From Corallococcus exercitus (GTDB taxonomy: Bacteria; Myxococcota; Myxococcia; Myxococcales; Myxococcaceae): DNA of 34,511 bases. Of the stretch, positions 1 through 9,681 are shown piece by piece. The translations under genes and the position numbers were made by a program. The stretch covers positions 1 to 34,511 of the forward strand of contig NZ_RAVW01000042.1 of NCBI RefSeq assembly GCF_003611585.1, in the 5' to 3' direction. Position 1 is the stretch's first letter; the number at the start of each line of letters is the position of its first letter. Under the pieces are notes generated by a model. It saw nothing but the letters and a program-made list of their open reading frames with translations, was not told the DNA's origin and searched no databases.

Positions 1-100
1 GCCCCCGCCCCGCCTATATAGGGGGCCCGCCGTCCCTCATGGCCAGCCCGGGCTGTCACGGGGCGCGCGCCGCACGTCGTCCCAGAGGAGTTTCCGGTCC
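1..100. other. Leader region before atpG
   Basis: No gene is complete here; by synteny atpA should end just outside the left edge. The stretch holds the perfect palindrome CCTATATAGG at 13-22, the only AT-rich spot in it. An SD-like AGAGGAG at 83-89 sits about 11 nt before the atpG start. Whether the TATATA core is a promoter or only spacer cannot be told from sequence. Confidence 0.4.
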
Positions 101-2748
<2,648 letters not shown>

Positions 2749-2755
2749 AGCTCCC

Positions 2756-3307
2756 ATGCGTCTGACCGTCGCGCTCGCCCTGCTGTTGTGTGGTGCCGCT
2801 CCCTCCGCCCTGGCGGAGGAGCGCGCCAGCCGCGCACGGGTGAGCGCGAACGGGCTGTACAGCGTCCGCACGGTGGACGTGGGCGTGGGCAGGTGCCGGC
2901 TGGAGATGCTCAAGGAGAACGGGGCCCTCTGGTCGGCGGACGTGTGCGTGGGGACGGTGGACGACCTGTACTTCGCCTCCAACGACGGGGAGAAGGTCTG
3001 GGTGCTCTACCCGCTGGTGGAGAAGGGCAAGCCGCCCCCCGGCAAGAAGAAGACGAAGGGCAGCAGCCTGGCGTGGGCGCGGGTGATGGTGGCGGCCCAG
3101 TTCGACCGCACCGGGCAGAAGCTCCAGGAGCGGCGGCTGACGGAGTTGATGACGACGAAGCAGCTGTCGGAAGTGCGGCAGCTGGCCCACCACCTCAAGT
3201 GGCTGGAGGGCACGCTGGGCATTCCGGGCAAGGGCCCCCGCCTGACGGACGCCGGGGTGTTGGAGTTCGAGCCGGTGGGCGTGAAGACCCAGCGGCTGAC
3301 TTTCTGA
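2756..3307 (+). CDS. Exported hypothetical protein inside the atp operon
   Basis: The product is 183 residues. A typical Sec signal peptide (MRLTVALALLLCGAAPSALA, cleavage probably before EERAS) is followed by a soluble domain with two cysteines close together (GRCRLEM and DVCVG) that could pair in the periplasm. A basic, proline-rich stretch PPPGKKKTKG lies mid-protein. I recognise no family. It starts 7 nt after the atpD stop, has no clear SD of its own, and ends 29 nt before atpC, so it is probably translated from the atp transcript. An exported protein between atpD and atpC is not part of the standard ATP synthase gene set. Any function for the enzyme, such as assembly, would be speculation. 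Confidence 0.8.
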   Translation: MRLTVALALLLCGAAPSALAEERASRARVSANGLYSVRTVDVGVGRCRLEMLKENGALWSADVCVGTVDDLYFASNDGEKVWVLYPLVEKGKPPPGKKKTKGSSLAWARVMVAAQFDRTGQKLQERRLTELMTTKQLSEVRQLAHHLKWLEGTLGIPGKGPRLTDAGVLEFEPVGVKTQRLTF

Positions 3308-3336
3308 TGCGGTAGTGCGGTAGCACGAGGACCTTC

Positions 3337-3741
3337 ATGGCCAAGCTGACTGTCGAGATCGTCACCCCCGAGAAGCGCATCCTGTCCGTGCAGGCCGACG
3401 AGGCCATCGTGCCGGGCGGAGAGGGCCTGTTCGGCGTGCGTCCCGGCCACACGCCGTTCCTGTCGCTGGTGGAGCCGGGCACGCTCACCCTCATCGAGGC
3501 GGGCAAGCAGGACCGCTACTTCGTGGCCGGCGGCTTCGTGGAGGTGAGCAACGACAAGGTGCTGGTGCTGGCGGACGCCGCCGAGCACGTCACCGGCATC
3601 GACGTCGCGGGCGCCCGCCGCCGCATGGAAGAGGCCCAGGCGCGCCTCAAGGGCCTGAACACCGCGGACGCGCGCTACGCGCTGGAGCAGGCCGCGGTGC
3701 GCCGCGAGGCCGCGCGCATCGGCGCCGCCGAGGCCCGCTGA
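3337..3741 (+). CDS. atpC: F1Fo ATP synthase epsilon subunit
   Basis: This is the 134-residue epsilon subunit of the F1 central stalk, which contacts gamma and the c-ring and can inhibit ATP hydrolysis. The N-terminal beta-sandwich is clear: KLTVEIVTPEKRI, DEAIVPGGEGLFGVRPGHTPFLS, then FVAGGFVEVSNDKVLVLAD. The C-terminal helical pair (ARRRMEEAQARL and YALEQAAVRREAARI) follows. An SD GAGGA lies 6 nt before the ATG. It is the last gene of the operon and is followed by a strong terminator. Confidence 0.98.
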   Translation: MAKLTVEIVTPEKRILSVQADEAIVPGGEGLFGVRPGHTPFLSLVEPGTLTLIEAGKQDRYFVAGGFVEVSNDKVLVLADAAEHVTGIDVAGARRRMEEAQARLKGLNTADARYALEQAAVRREAARIGAAEAR

Positions 3742-3786
3742 GCCTCCTCCATCGCGCGTCCTGACCGGGCGCGCGTGAAGCACCGG

Positions 3787-3839
3787 AAGGGTGGAGCCGC
3801 GAAGTCCCCAGGGCACGGGGACGGGCGCTCCACCCTTTT
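3787..3839 (+). terminator. Intrinsic terminator of the atp operon
   Basis: The perfect 11-bp stem AAGGGTGGAGC (3787-3797) / GCTCCACCCTT (3827-3837) encloses a second stem GTCCCC (3804-3809) / GGGGAC (3817-3822). The U tract is TTTT (3836-3839). It is 46 nt after the atpC stop. It is the best terminator in the window and marks the end of the ATP synthase transcript. Confidence 0.85.
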
Positions 3840-3879
3840 CGCGTTCCGGGGTCCGGACGGCGCATGATGCGGCGCTGTC

Positions 3880-4149
3880 ATGAGCGCTCCTGAATCGCCC
3901 GTCCTGGAACTGTTCCACCGCATCGCGGATCCGCCGTCCGCCACCGCGCGCCGCTTCGTCACGGACCACGCGCTGGAGGACCGCGTGCGCTTCCGCAACC
4001 TCACCTACGAAGAGGTGGAGAAGGACTGGCGCGAGCGCGGCGGCCACACGTCCCCCGCGCTGTGGGACGGCACGCGGCTGTACCAGGGCGCGGAGGCCGT
4101 GGTGGCGCGGCTGCTCGCGGTGGTCAACCTGGGCCGCGACGATTCGTGA
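3880..4149 (+). CDS. Small thioredoxin/glutaredoxin-fold-like protein without cysteines
   Basis: The product has 89 residues. VLELFHRIADPPSATARRFV at the start, a central VRFRNLTYEEVEKDWRERGG and then the typical cis-proline region TSPALWDGTRLYQGAEAVVARL resemble the beta-alpha-beta-alpha-beta-beta-alpha order of glutaredoxins. There is no cysteine anywhere, so it cannot be a dithiol oxidoreductase. The ATG is taken because the fold begins a few residues later; no good SD is visible. It stands alone after the atp terminator. The fold assignment is inference from pattern, and the function is unknown. Confidence 0.7.
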   Translation: MSAPESPVLELFHRIADPPSATARRFVTDHALEDRVRFRNLTYEEVEKDWRERGGHTSPALWDGTRLYQGAEAVVARLLAVVNLGRDDS

Positions 4150-4415
4150 TCAGCGCGCGGGCGCGCGCGTGGACGAAGTGAAGTCGCGCGCGTCAAGGTG
4201 AACACCTGAGCCCGTGGGCAGTGCACGCGCACGGCGCCTTGCGCACCCACGCGCGGCCACCCGTGCGTCCCTTTCGGTTCATGCGCAGCATTCGAAGTTG
4301 GACACGGACGCGTGCTCGCGCGCTTCATCGGGCCCGCCTGCTTGCTGAAACGCAGCGGGATGCGATAGCTACCGCGCCCCCGGTTGCGCCGTTGTTACGG
4401 CGAAGGAGGCAGACA

Positions 4416-4562
4416 GTGGCGACGCGCGCGGTGCAATCCAGCGGGACCTTTCTTGTCCAGCGCTCCACCGCACCCGCTCCGTGCACGTCAAGGCCCCATG
4501 ATCGATCCGCCGTCGCGTCGCGCGCCCTCGCTGCGTTCATCTCGGTGCTCGTCCTTGGCTGA
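4416..4562 (+). CDS. Possible small protein, 48 residues
   Basis: A GTG start is preceded by a textbook SD, AAGGAGG at 4403-4409, with 6-nt spacing. The frame runs 48 codons to TGA. The product begins VATRAVQSSGTFLVQ, is basic, and ends in a hydrophobic tail ALAAFISVLVLG. Such a perfect SD is uncommon in this window, which is the only strong reason to list it. The composition is not clearly coding, and it may be chance or a leader peptide for the downstream gene at 4588. Confidence 0.3.
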   Translation: MATRAVQSSGTFLVQRSTAPAPCTSRPHDRSAVASRALAAFISVLVLG

Positions 4563-4570
4563 GGCTCGGG

Positions 4571-4576
4571 TAATCT
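4571..4576 (+). promoter_or_regulatory. TANNNT -10-like box before the ADP-ribosylglycohydrolase-like gene
   Basis: TAATCT begins 17 nt before the ATG at 4588, and no SD lies between. This fits a -10 element giving a leader of about 5 nt, one of seven similar cases in this window. Confidence 0.4.
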
Positions 4577-4587
4577 CCGCCCCTCCG

Positions 4588-5619
4588 ATGCCGCTGACTC
4601 CCGCAGACCGCCAGGACAGGTTCCATGCGGCATTTCTCGGGCTCGCCATCGGGGATGCGCTCGGCTTTCCGCTGAGGGGCATCCCCCCGGCGAGCCTGGC
4701 GCGGCTGCCCGGGCTGGCGGAGGACTTCGCGCCCCGGCCGCGCGGCAAGTTCGCCAAGGGCCAGTTCAGCGACGACACGCAGCTCCTGCTCGCGTCCGCG
4801 GAGAGCGTCATCCGCGAGGGCAAGGTGGACGGCCGCAGCGCGGCGGCGCACCTGGCGTGGCTGTGGCAGGAGGGCATCATCCTGCAGCCGCCGCGCAGCC
4901 TGTCCGAAGCGCTGCAGCGGCTGTCGGGCGGCACGCCGTGGATGAGCGCGGGCGCGCCCCTGGGCACGAAGTGCCCGTCGGTGCTCAGCCGCGCGCTGGT
5001 GGTGGGCCTCTTCGAAAGCGGTCAGCGCGCGCGCCTGCCGCACGACGCGGGCGTGCTCACCGTCATCACGCACAAGGACCCCGTCTGTGCCGCCGCCGCG
5101 GCCGCGTTCGCGCAGGCGGTGGCGCTGGGCATGGAGGAGGAGGCCCTCACGCCCGCGGCCTTCTGCGAGGCCCTGGCGCTGTCCGCCGCCGTGCACGACA
5201 AGAACCTGGCGGAGGAGATCCGCCACCTGCCGCGCCTGCTCACCTGGGACACCCAGCGCGCGCTCAACCAGCTGCGCAAGGTGGGCGTGCCCCCCAGCGA
5301 ACTGAAGGGCGTGGACGGCCTGCCGTGCCACGTGGTGCCGGTGCTGCTCACGTCGCTGTACGCGACGCTCAAGGTGCCGCACGACTTCCGCGAGGCCGTG
5401 GTCCTCACACTGCGCTGTGGCGGCGAGGCGGACGTGGCCGCGGCGCTCACGGGCGCCCTCCTGGGCGCGCACCTGGGCACCCGCGCGATTCCCGCCCGCC
5501 TGCGCAAGCAGGTGCTGTACGCGGAGAACCTGCTGGACACCGCGGACCGGCTGTTCCGGGCCCGCCAGGTGCGCGAGACGCTGGCCACGGCGATCGCCCA
5601 CCAGAAGACCCGCCGCTAG
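4588..5619 (+). CDS. ADP-ribosylglycohydrolase family protein with altered metal site
   Basis: The product has 343 residues. Family members remove ADP-ribose from proteins or other acceptors using two Mg2+ ions held by two acidic motifs. The N terminus AAFLGLAIGDALGFPLRGIP and the first acidic motif FSDDTQ (D62, D63, T64) are typical. The second motif, usually GGDADT, reads GGEADV here (E280-A281-D282-V283), followed by the usual AAALTGALLGAHLG. The Asp-to-Glu and Thr-to-Val changes may alter metal binding or activity. The start at 4588 is chosen over in-frame upstream starts because the conserved domain begins about 15 residues later and a TANNNT box lies at 4571. The gene is monocistronic. 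The family is sure; activity is not. Confidence 0.88.
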   Translation: MPLTPADRQDRFHAAFLGLAIGDALGFPLRGIPPASLARLPGLAEDFAPRPRGKFAKGQFSDDTQLLLASAESVIREGKVDGRSAAAHLAWLWQEGIILQPPRSLSEALQRLSGGTPWMSAGAPLGTKCPSVLSRALVVGLFESGQRARLPHDAGVLTVITHKDPVCAAAAAAFAQAVALGMEEEALTPAAFCEALALSAAVHDKNLAEEIRHLPRLLTWDTQRALNQLRKVGVPPSELKGVDGLPCHVVPVLLTSLYATLKVPHDFREAVVLTLRCGGEADVAAALTGALLGAHLGTRAIPARLRKQVLYAENLLDTADRLFRARQVRETLATAIAHQKTRR

Positions 5620-5810
5620 GCATCTGACACGGGTCCATCCCGCCGGGGCGGGAGTACCAGGCAGGCAGCCGGACGAGGCCGGGCTGTGCGGCGGGACTTC
5701 TCCCGCACACCCTTCCTGACCACCTTCAGGAACAGACCGGGGACAGCTGGGACGCCGAGCAGGCGGCCGTCAGTGGTTTCCCGTGAAGTCATCCTGTCGG
5801 AGGCACGGTC

Positions 5811-6215
5811 GTGGACCTCGAATCGGAACGCCTGGAGCGCAGCCAGCTGGAGACGCTCTCCACCCCGGAACTCATCCGGCACGCGCTGTCGGAAACCCGC
5901 CTGTTGGTGAAGGCGGAGGTGATGCACGCCAAGAAGGAACTGAAGCAGGAGCTGCAAGCAGCCAAGCTGGCGGGCATCTTCCTGGGCGCGGGCGCCGTCC
6001 TCGCCCTCACGTCGCTGGCGGTGCTCTTCGTCGCGCTGGGCCTGGCGCTGCCGCTGGGGGACGCGGTGGGCGTGCTCATCGTGGGCGCGGTGCTACTGGC
6101 CGTGGCCGGCCTCCTCCTGTTCCTGGGCGCCAAGCGGATTCCCAAGAAGCCCCTGGTGCACACCCAGGAGCGCTTGAAGACGGACCTTCAGATGACCCGG
6201 GAGACGCTCCAATGA
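5811..6215 (+). CDS. Holin-3_6-like (DUF1469-type) small membrane protein
   Basis: The product has 134 residues. A charged amphipathic N terminus (ELIRHALSETRLLVKAEVMHAKKELKQEL) is followed by two adjacent hydrophobic helices (LAGIFLGAGAVLALTSLAVL and AVGVLIVGAVLLAVAGLLLF) and a basic tail. This is the pattern of the Phage_holin_3_6 family, which in chromosomes is a housekeeping envelope protein and not a lysis gene. The start is GTG at 5811, supported by GGAG 8 nt upstream. It overlaps the next gene by ATGA, so the two are a translationally coupled pair. The exact role is unknown. Confidence 0.85.
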   Translation: MDLESERLERSQLETLSTPELIRHALSETRLLVKAEVMHAKKELKQELQAAKLAGIFLGAGAVLALTSLAVLFVALGLALPLGDAVGVLIVGAVLLAVAGLLLFLGAKRIPKKPLVHTQERLKTDLQMTRETLQ

Positions 6216-6724
6216 GCCAGGCATCCGAGACCGAAACGCACGCCGAGCACGCCATCACCAAACGCATGGGTGACCGCGAGCAGGTGGAGCACACCGCGGA
6301 CCGCATCCGCGACGAGCTGCTGCTGACCCTGGAGGAGCTGGACCGCCGGCGCGCCCGCGCCACGGACGTGCGCTACCACGTCAACCAGCACAAGGACCTG
6401 CTCGTCACCGTGGGGGCCGCGGCCCTGGTGGCGGTGGGCCTGGGGGTGGGCATCGCCATCTACCGCGCCCGCCATCACGACGAGCGCGTGCGCCGCCAGC
6501 GCCGCAGGGCCCTGGAGCGCGCCTGGGCGCACCCGGACCGCGTGGCCACCAGCATCGAGGACAAGCCGCTGGGCGCCGAGCTGGGCCGCAAGGTGGTCAT
6601 GATCTTCGCCACCTCGCTCGCCACCGCCGTGGCCCGCAACTCCATCCAGACCCTGGTCCCCTCGCGAACCGTCACCAAGGTCCCCGCGGACAAGGTGACT
6701 GTGGAGAAATATAAGAAATCCTGA
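6212..6724 (+). CDS. DUF3618-like membrane-anchored protein
   Basis: The product has 170 residues. The stretch HTADRIRDELLLTLEELDRR, continuing RRARATDVRYHVNQHKD, is the N-terminal helix pattern of DUF3618-type proteins. One hydrophobic segment LLVTVGAAALVAVGLGVGIAIY follows, then a very basic cytosolic stretch (RQRRRALERAW) and a second weakly hydrophobic stretch near VVMIFATSLATAVA. The ATG overlaps the stop of the holin-like gene (ATGA). Pairs of these two families occur together in other bacteria, which supports both calls. The role is unknown. Confidence 0.8.
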   Translation: MSQASETETHAEHAITKRMGDREQVEHTADRIRDELLLTLEELDRRRARATDVRYHVNQHKDLLVTVGAAALVAVGLGVGIAIYRARHHDERVRRQRRRALERAWAHPDRVATSIEDKPLGAELGRKVVMIFATSLATAVARNSIQTLVPSRTVTKVPADKVTVEKYKKS

Positions 6725-6729
6725 AAGCG

Positions 6730-6735
6730 TAAAAT
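6730..6735 (+). promoter_or_regulatory. Possible -10 box before the cytochrome bd operon
   Basis: TAAAAT matches five of six consensus positions. It lies in a short AT-rich patch (about 6705-6748) that stands out in GC-rich DNA, 25 nt before the oxidase start. I see no good -35 box. Confidence 0.3.
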
Positions 6736-6754
6736 GCGCGCATAAAGCAGACTG

Positions 6755-8101
6755 ATGTCCATGACGGACCTGCTCTATGCGCGCGCGCAGATGGGACTGT
6801 CGCTCGCGTTCCACATCGTGTTCGCGGCGGCTGGCGTGGCGTTGCCGGTGCTGATGGTGCTGAGCGACCTGAAGCACCGGCGCACGGGGGACGCGGACTA
6901 CCGGAAGCTCAGCGAGAAGCTGGCCAAGGGCACCGCCATCCTCTTCGCGGTGGGGGCGGTGAGCGGGACGGTACTCTCGTTCGAGCTGGGCCTCTTGTGG
7001 CCGGAGTTCATGGGCCGCTACGGGGAAGTGATTGGCCTGCCCTTCAGCCTGGAGGGCATGGCCTTCTTCACCGAGGCCATCTTCCTGGGCATCTACCTGT
7101 ACGGCCGCGAGCGCGTGTCGCCGGGCCTGCACCTGTTCAGCGGCGTGATGGTGGCGGTGAGCGGCGCGGCGAGCGCGTTCTTCGTCACGCTGGTGAACAC
7201 GTTCATGAACAACCCGTCCGGCTTCACGCCCACGCCGGCGGGCCCCACGGACGTGCAGCCGCTGGTGGCGATGTTCAGCCCCGGCTGGCAGTACCAGACG
7301 GCGCACGTGCTCCTGTCCTGCTATCAGGCCAGCGCGTTCGCGATGGCGGGCATCCACGCGTTCATCCTGCTCAAGCACCCGGGCGCTTCCTTCCACAAGA
7401 AGGCGCTGTCCGTCGCGCTGCCGCTCGCGTGCGTCACCGCGCTCGCGCAGCCGCTGGTGGGGGACCTGTCCGCGAAGCATGTGGCGCGCGCGCAGCCGGT
7501 GAAGCTGGCCGCGATGGAGGCGCACTTCCACACGGAGGCGGGCGCGCCCCTGAAGGTGGGCGGGTGGCCGGACGTGGAGAAGCGCACGGTGACGGGCGCC
7601 ATCGACCTGCCCAGGGGGCTCTCCATCCTGGCCTTCGCTGATCCCAACGCGGAGGTGAAGGGGCTGGAGGAGTTCCCCCGCGACGTCTGGCCGCCGGTGG
7701 CCAAGGTGCACATGGCCTTCCAGGTGATGGTGGGCACGGGGAGCCTGATGGCGCTGCTCGCGCTGGCGACGCTGTGGCGCAGGTGGCGGGGCCGCGAGTG
7801 GCCGCACGGCAAGGGGATGATGCGCGCGTGGCTCGTGGCAGGGCCGCTGGGGCTGGTGGCGCTGGAGGCGGGGTGGCTCGTCACGGAGTGGGGGCGGCAG
7901 CCCTGGATTGTCCGGGACGTGATGCGCACGGGCGCGGCGGTGACACCGGTGCCGCACCTGGCCGCGCCGTTCTTCACCTTCACGGCGGTGTACCTGTTCC
8001 TCGGGGTGACGGTGCTGTTCGTGCTCTGGCGGCAGGTGGCTGGAACGTTGCCCAAGGGGCCCGGCGCGGACGTGGAAGGCGAGGTGGCCCATGTCCACTG
8101 A
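6755..8101 (+). CDS. cydA: Cytochrome bd-type quinol oxidase subunit I (short form)
   Basis: The product has 448 residues. It carries the haems and oxidises quinol while reducing O2 in the inner membrane. Haem-ligand and channel residues known from E. coli CydA are found at matching places: H20 (H19), E100 and E107 (E99, E107), H184 (H186), and the signature GRQPW at residues 380-384. About nine hydrophobic helices are visible. It is shorter than E. coli CydA (about 520), and the loss is after the Q-loop region, as in the short-loop, cyanide-insensitive (Cio) branch. ATG at 6755 or 6761 is possible. It overlaps the subunit II gene by 11 nt. No small subunit or cydCD transporter genes are adjacent. 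Confidence 0.95.
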   Translation: MSMTDLLYARAQMGLSLAFHIVFAAAGVALPVLMVLSDLKHRRTGDADYRKLSEKLAKGTAILFAVGAVSGTVLSFELGLLWPEFMGRYGEVIGLPFSLEGMAFFTEAIFLGIYLYGRERVSPGLHLFSGVMVAVSGAASAFFVTLVNTFMNNPSGFTPTPAGPTDVQPLVAMFSPGWQYQTAHVLLSCYQASAFAMAGIHAFILLKHPGASFHKKALSVALPLACVTALAQPLVGDLSAKHVARAQPVKLAAMEAHFHTEAGAPLKVGGWPDVEKRTVTGAIDLPRGLSILAFADPNAEVKGLEEFPRDVWPPVAKVHMAFQVMVGTGSLMALLALATLWRRWRGREWPHGKGMMRAWLVAGPLGLVALEAGWLVTEWGRQPWIVRDVMRTGAAVTPVPHLAAPFFTFTAVYLFLGVTVLFVLWRQVAGTLPKGPGADVEGEVAHVH

Positions 8102-9122
8102 GACGTGGGTGCTGGGGCTCGCGGTGGCGGGCACGTTCGTGCTGTACGCGCTCCTGGGCGGAGCGGACTTCGGCGGCGGGGTGTGGGACCTGCTCGCGCG
8201 CGGGCCGCGCAAGGCGGAGCAGCGCGCGCTCATCGCCCGCGCCATCGGCCCGGTGTGGGAGGTGAACCACGTCTGGCTCATCGTCGGGCTGGTGCTGCTG
8301 TTCAGCGGCTTTCCTCGTGCCTTCGCGGCGCTGAGCGTGGCGCTGCACGTGCCCCTGACGCTGCTGGTGCTGGGCATCGTGTTCCGGGGCACGGCGTTCA
8401 CCTTCCGCGCCTACGACACGCGCGGCGACGTGGTGGAGCGCCGCTGGGGCGTGGTGTTCAGCGTCGCGAGCGTGGTGGCGCCGCTGCTTTTGGGCATGTG
8501 CGTGGGCGCGGTGGCCAGCGACGCCATCCGCATGCAGGGGCACGCGGTGGTGAGCGGCTTCTTCGCGTCGTGGCTGTCGCCCTTCGCGCTGTCGGTGGGC
8601 GTGCTGACGCTGGGGCTGTTCGCGTTCCTGGCGGCCGTGTACCTCACGCATGAGGCGCGGACGCACGAGCTGGCGGAGGACTTCCGGCGCCGGGCGCTGG
8701 TGACGGGTGGGCTGCTGTTCCCGCTGGCCCTGGCCGCCCTGCTGCTATCGCGCGAGGGGGCGCCGCGCGTGTGGACCGGCCTGTTACAGACGCCGTTCGC
8801 GCTGGCGCTGCACGCGGGCACCGCGGTGGCGGCGGTGACGGCGTTCGCGCTCCTGTGGACGCGGCGCTTCCGGGCCGCGCGGGTGGCAGCGGCCACGCAG
8901 GGCGGGCTCATCGTGCTGGGGTGGGCGGCGTCGCAGGCGCCTTACCTCGTCTACCCGCACCTGACGCTCCAGAGCGCGGCGGCGCAGCCGGTGGTGCAGC
9001 GGCTGCTGCTCGTCGCGCTCGCGGTGGGCCTGGTGCTGGTGGTGCCGTCGCTGGTGCTGCTGTTCCGCGTCTTCGGGCCCCGGGGGCAGGCTCCCCGGGC
9101 TCCGGAAGCGCCTACGACTTGA
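8091..9122 (+). CDS. cydB: Cytochrome bd-type quinol oxidase subunit II
   Basis: The product has 343 residues and is the partner of subunit I. The N-terminal family signature is clear: LLGGADFGGGVWDLLARGPRK, then ARAIGPVWEVNHVWLIVG. Eight to nine hydrophobic helices follow. The ATG lies inside the end of the subunit I gene (11-nt overlap), so translation is probably coupled. Its own 3' end overlaps the convergent WGR-like gene by 11 nt. Length and order are normal for a two-gene cyd/cio operon. Confidence 0.95.
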   Translation: MSTETWVLGLAVAGTFVLYALLGGADFGGGVWDLLARGPRKAEQRALIARAIGPVWEVNHVWLIVGLVLLFSGFPRAFAALSVALHVPLTLLVLGIVFRGTAFTFRAYDTRGDVVERRWGVVFSVASVVAPLLLGMCVGAVASDAIRMQGHAVVSGFFASWLSPFALSVGVLTLGLFAFLAAVYLTHEARTHELAEDFRRRALVTGGLLFPLALAALLLSREGAPRVWTGLLQTPFALALHAGTAVAAVTAFALLWTRRFRAARVAAATQGGLIVLGWAASQAPYLVYPHLTLQSAAAQPVVQRLLLVALAVGLVLVVPSLVLLFRVFGPRGQAPRAPEAPTT

Positions 9123-9639
9123 GCACGGGGAACAGGGGCGGGTGCACGACGCGGGGCTTCTCGTCGCCCCGCGCCACCAGCACGCGGGCGCCTTCGAGCA
9201 GCTCCTCCGCGTCCAGGGCCTCCACCACGGTGCGCGCGGCGGTGTCGGGGTCCATCACGCGGCAGTGCACGCGCATGACGCCGGCTTCCGTCTCGCCGCC
9301 CTCCACCTCGCCGTTGCCCGTCCAGCCGAGCGCGTCCGTGAGCAGCTCCTCCACGGCGTTGCGCTGCTCGAAGTCGTGGCCGGTGCCCTTGCCCTGCACC
9401 GTGTACTCGACGAGCAGCACGGCCATGGCGTCCGGCTCGGGCTCGTCGTAGCCGGCGTCCACCAGGGACTCGGCCTCTTGAGCGATGACCATGTCGGGGT
9501 CCTCGTCCGGGGGGACGGGGACGGCCTTCTGCTCGCCGCCGTCACCCACGCTGCCCCAGTGCACGGTGACGACGCCCTCGTGCTCCCACGCCTCCCAGTA
9601 GCGCAGGGTGTCGCCGTCCTTCTTGTAGAGCTTCAGCAA
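9112..9639 (-). CDS. WGR-like domain protein
   Basis: The product has 175 residues. The N-terminal part (KLYKKDGDTLRYWEAWEHEG then VVTVHWGSVGDGGEQKAV) resembles a WGR domain, with WGSVG in place of WGRIG. The rest is acidic, with no recognised domain. The proposed start is TTG at 9639, because GAGGG lies 7 nt before it and the domain begins right there. A TTG at 9675 in the same frame is possible, but it has no SD and lies just 6 nt from the SDR stop. It is the last gene of a methyltransferase-SDR-WGR operon. WGR domains bind DNA or nucleic-acid-linked proteins; the role here is unknown. Confidence 0.7.
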   Translation of the reverse strand: MLKLYKKDGDTLRYWEAWEHEGVVTVHWGSVGDGGEQKAVPVPPDEDPDMVIAQEAESLVDAGYDEPEPDAMAVLLVEYTVQGKGTGHDFEQRNAVEELLTDALGWTGNGEVEGGETEAGVMRVHCRVMDPDTAARTVVEALDAEELLEGARVLVARGDEKPRVVHPPLFPVLKS

Positions 9640-9681
9640 TGCGTGGCCCTCATTCGCGCGGACTCCATACCGCAACGGGGC

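Larger units (their letters stand above)
4150..4587. other. 438-nt region with no assured gene
   Basis: The stretch is rich in CGCG runs (for example around 4155-4190) and has weaker coding bias than its neighbours. It holds one SD-led short reading frame (4416-4562, listed separately) and the probable promoter of the ADP-ribosylglycohydrolase-like gene at 4571-4576. I see no terminator or RNA gene. Confidence 0.4.

Noticed and set aside
5685-5709. Stem TGTGCGG/CCGCACA after the ADP-ribosylglycohydrolase gene
   Set aside because: Only 7 bp with no U tract; not strong enough to call a terminator.
5811-6215. Holin-like gene as a sign of a prophage
   Set aside because: No endolysin, capsid, integrase or attachment site nearby; this family is widespread in chromosomes without phages.
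6188-8401. 737-codon minus-strand frame opposite the bd oxidase genes
   Set aside because: His/Arg-rich composition typical of antisense frames in high-GC DNA; the plus-strand genes are firmly identified.
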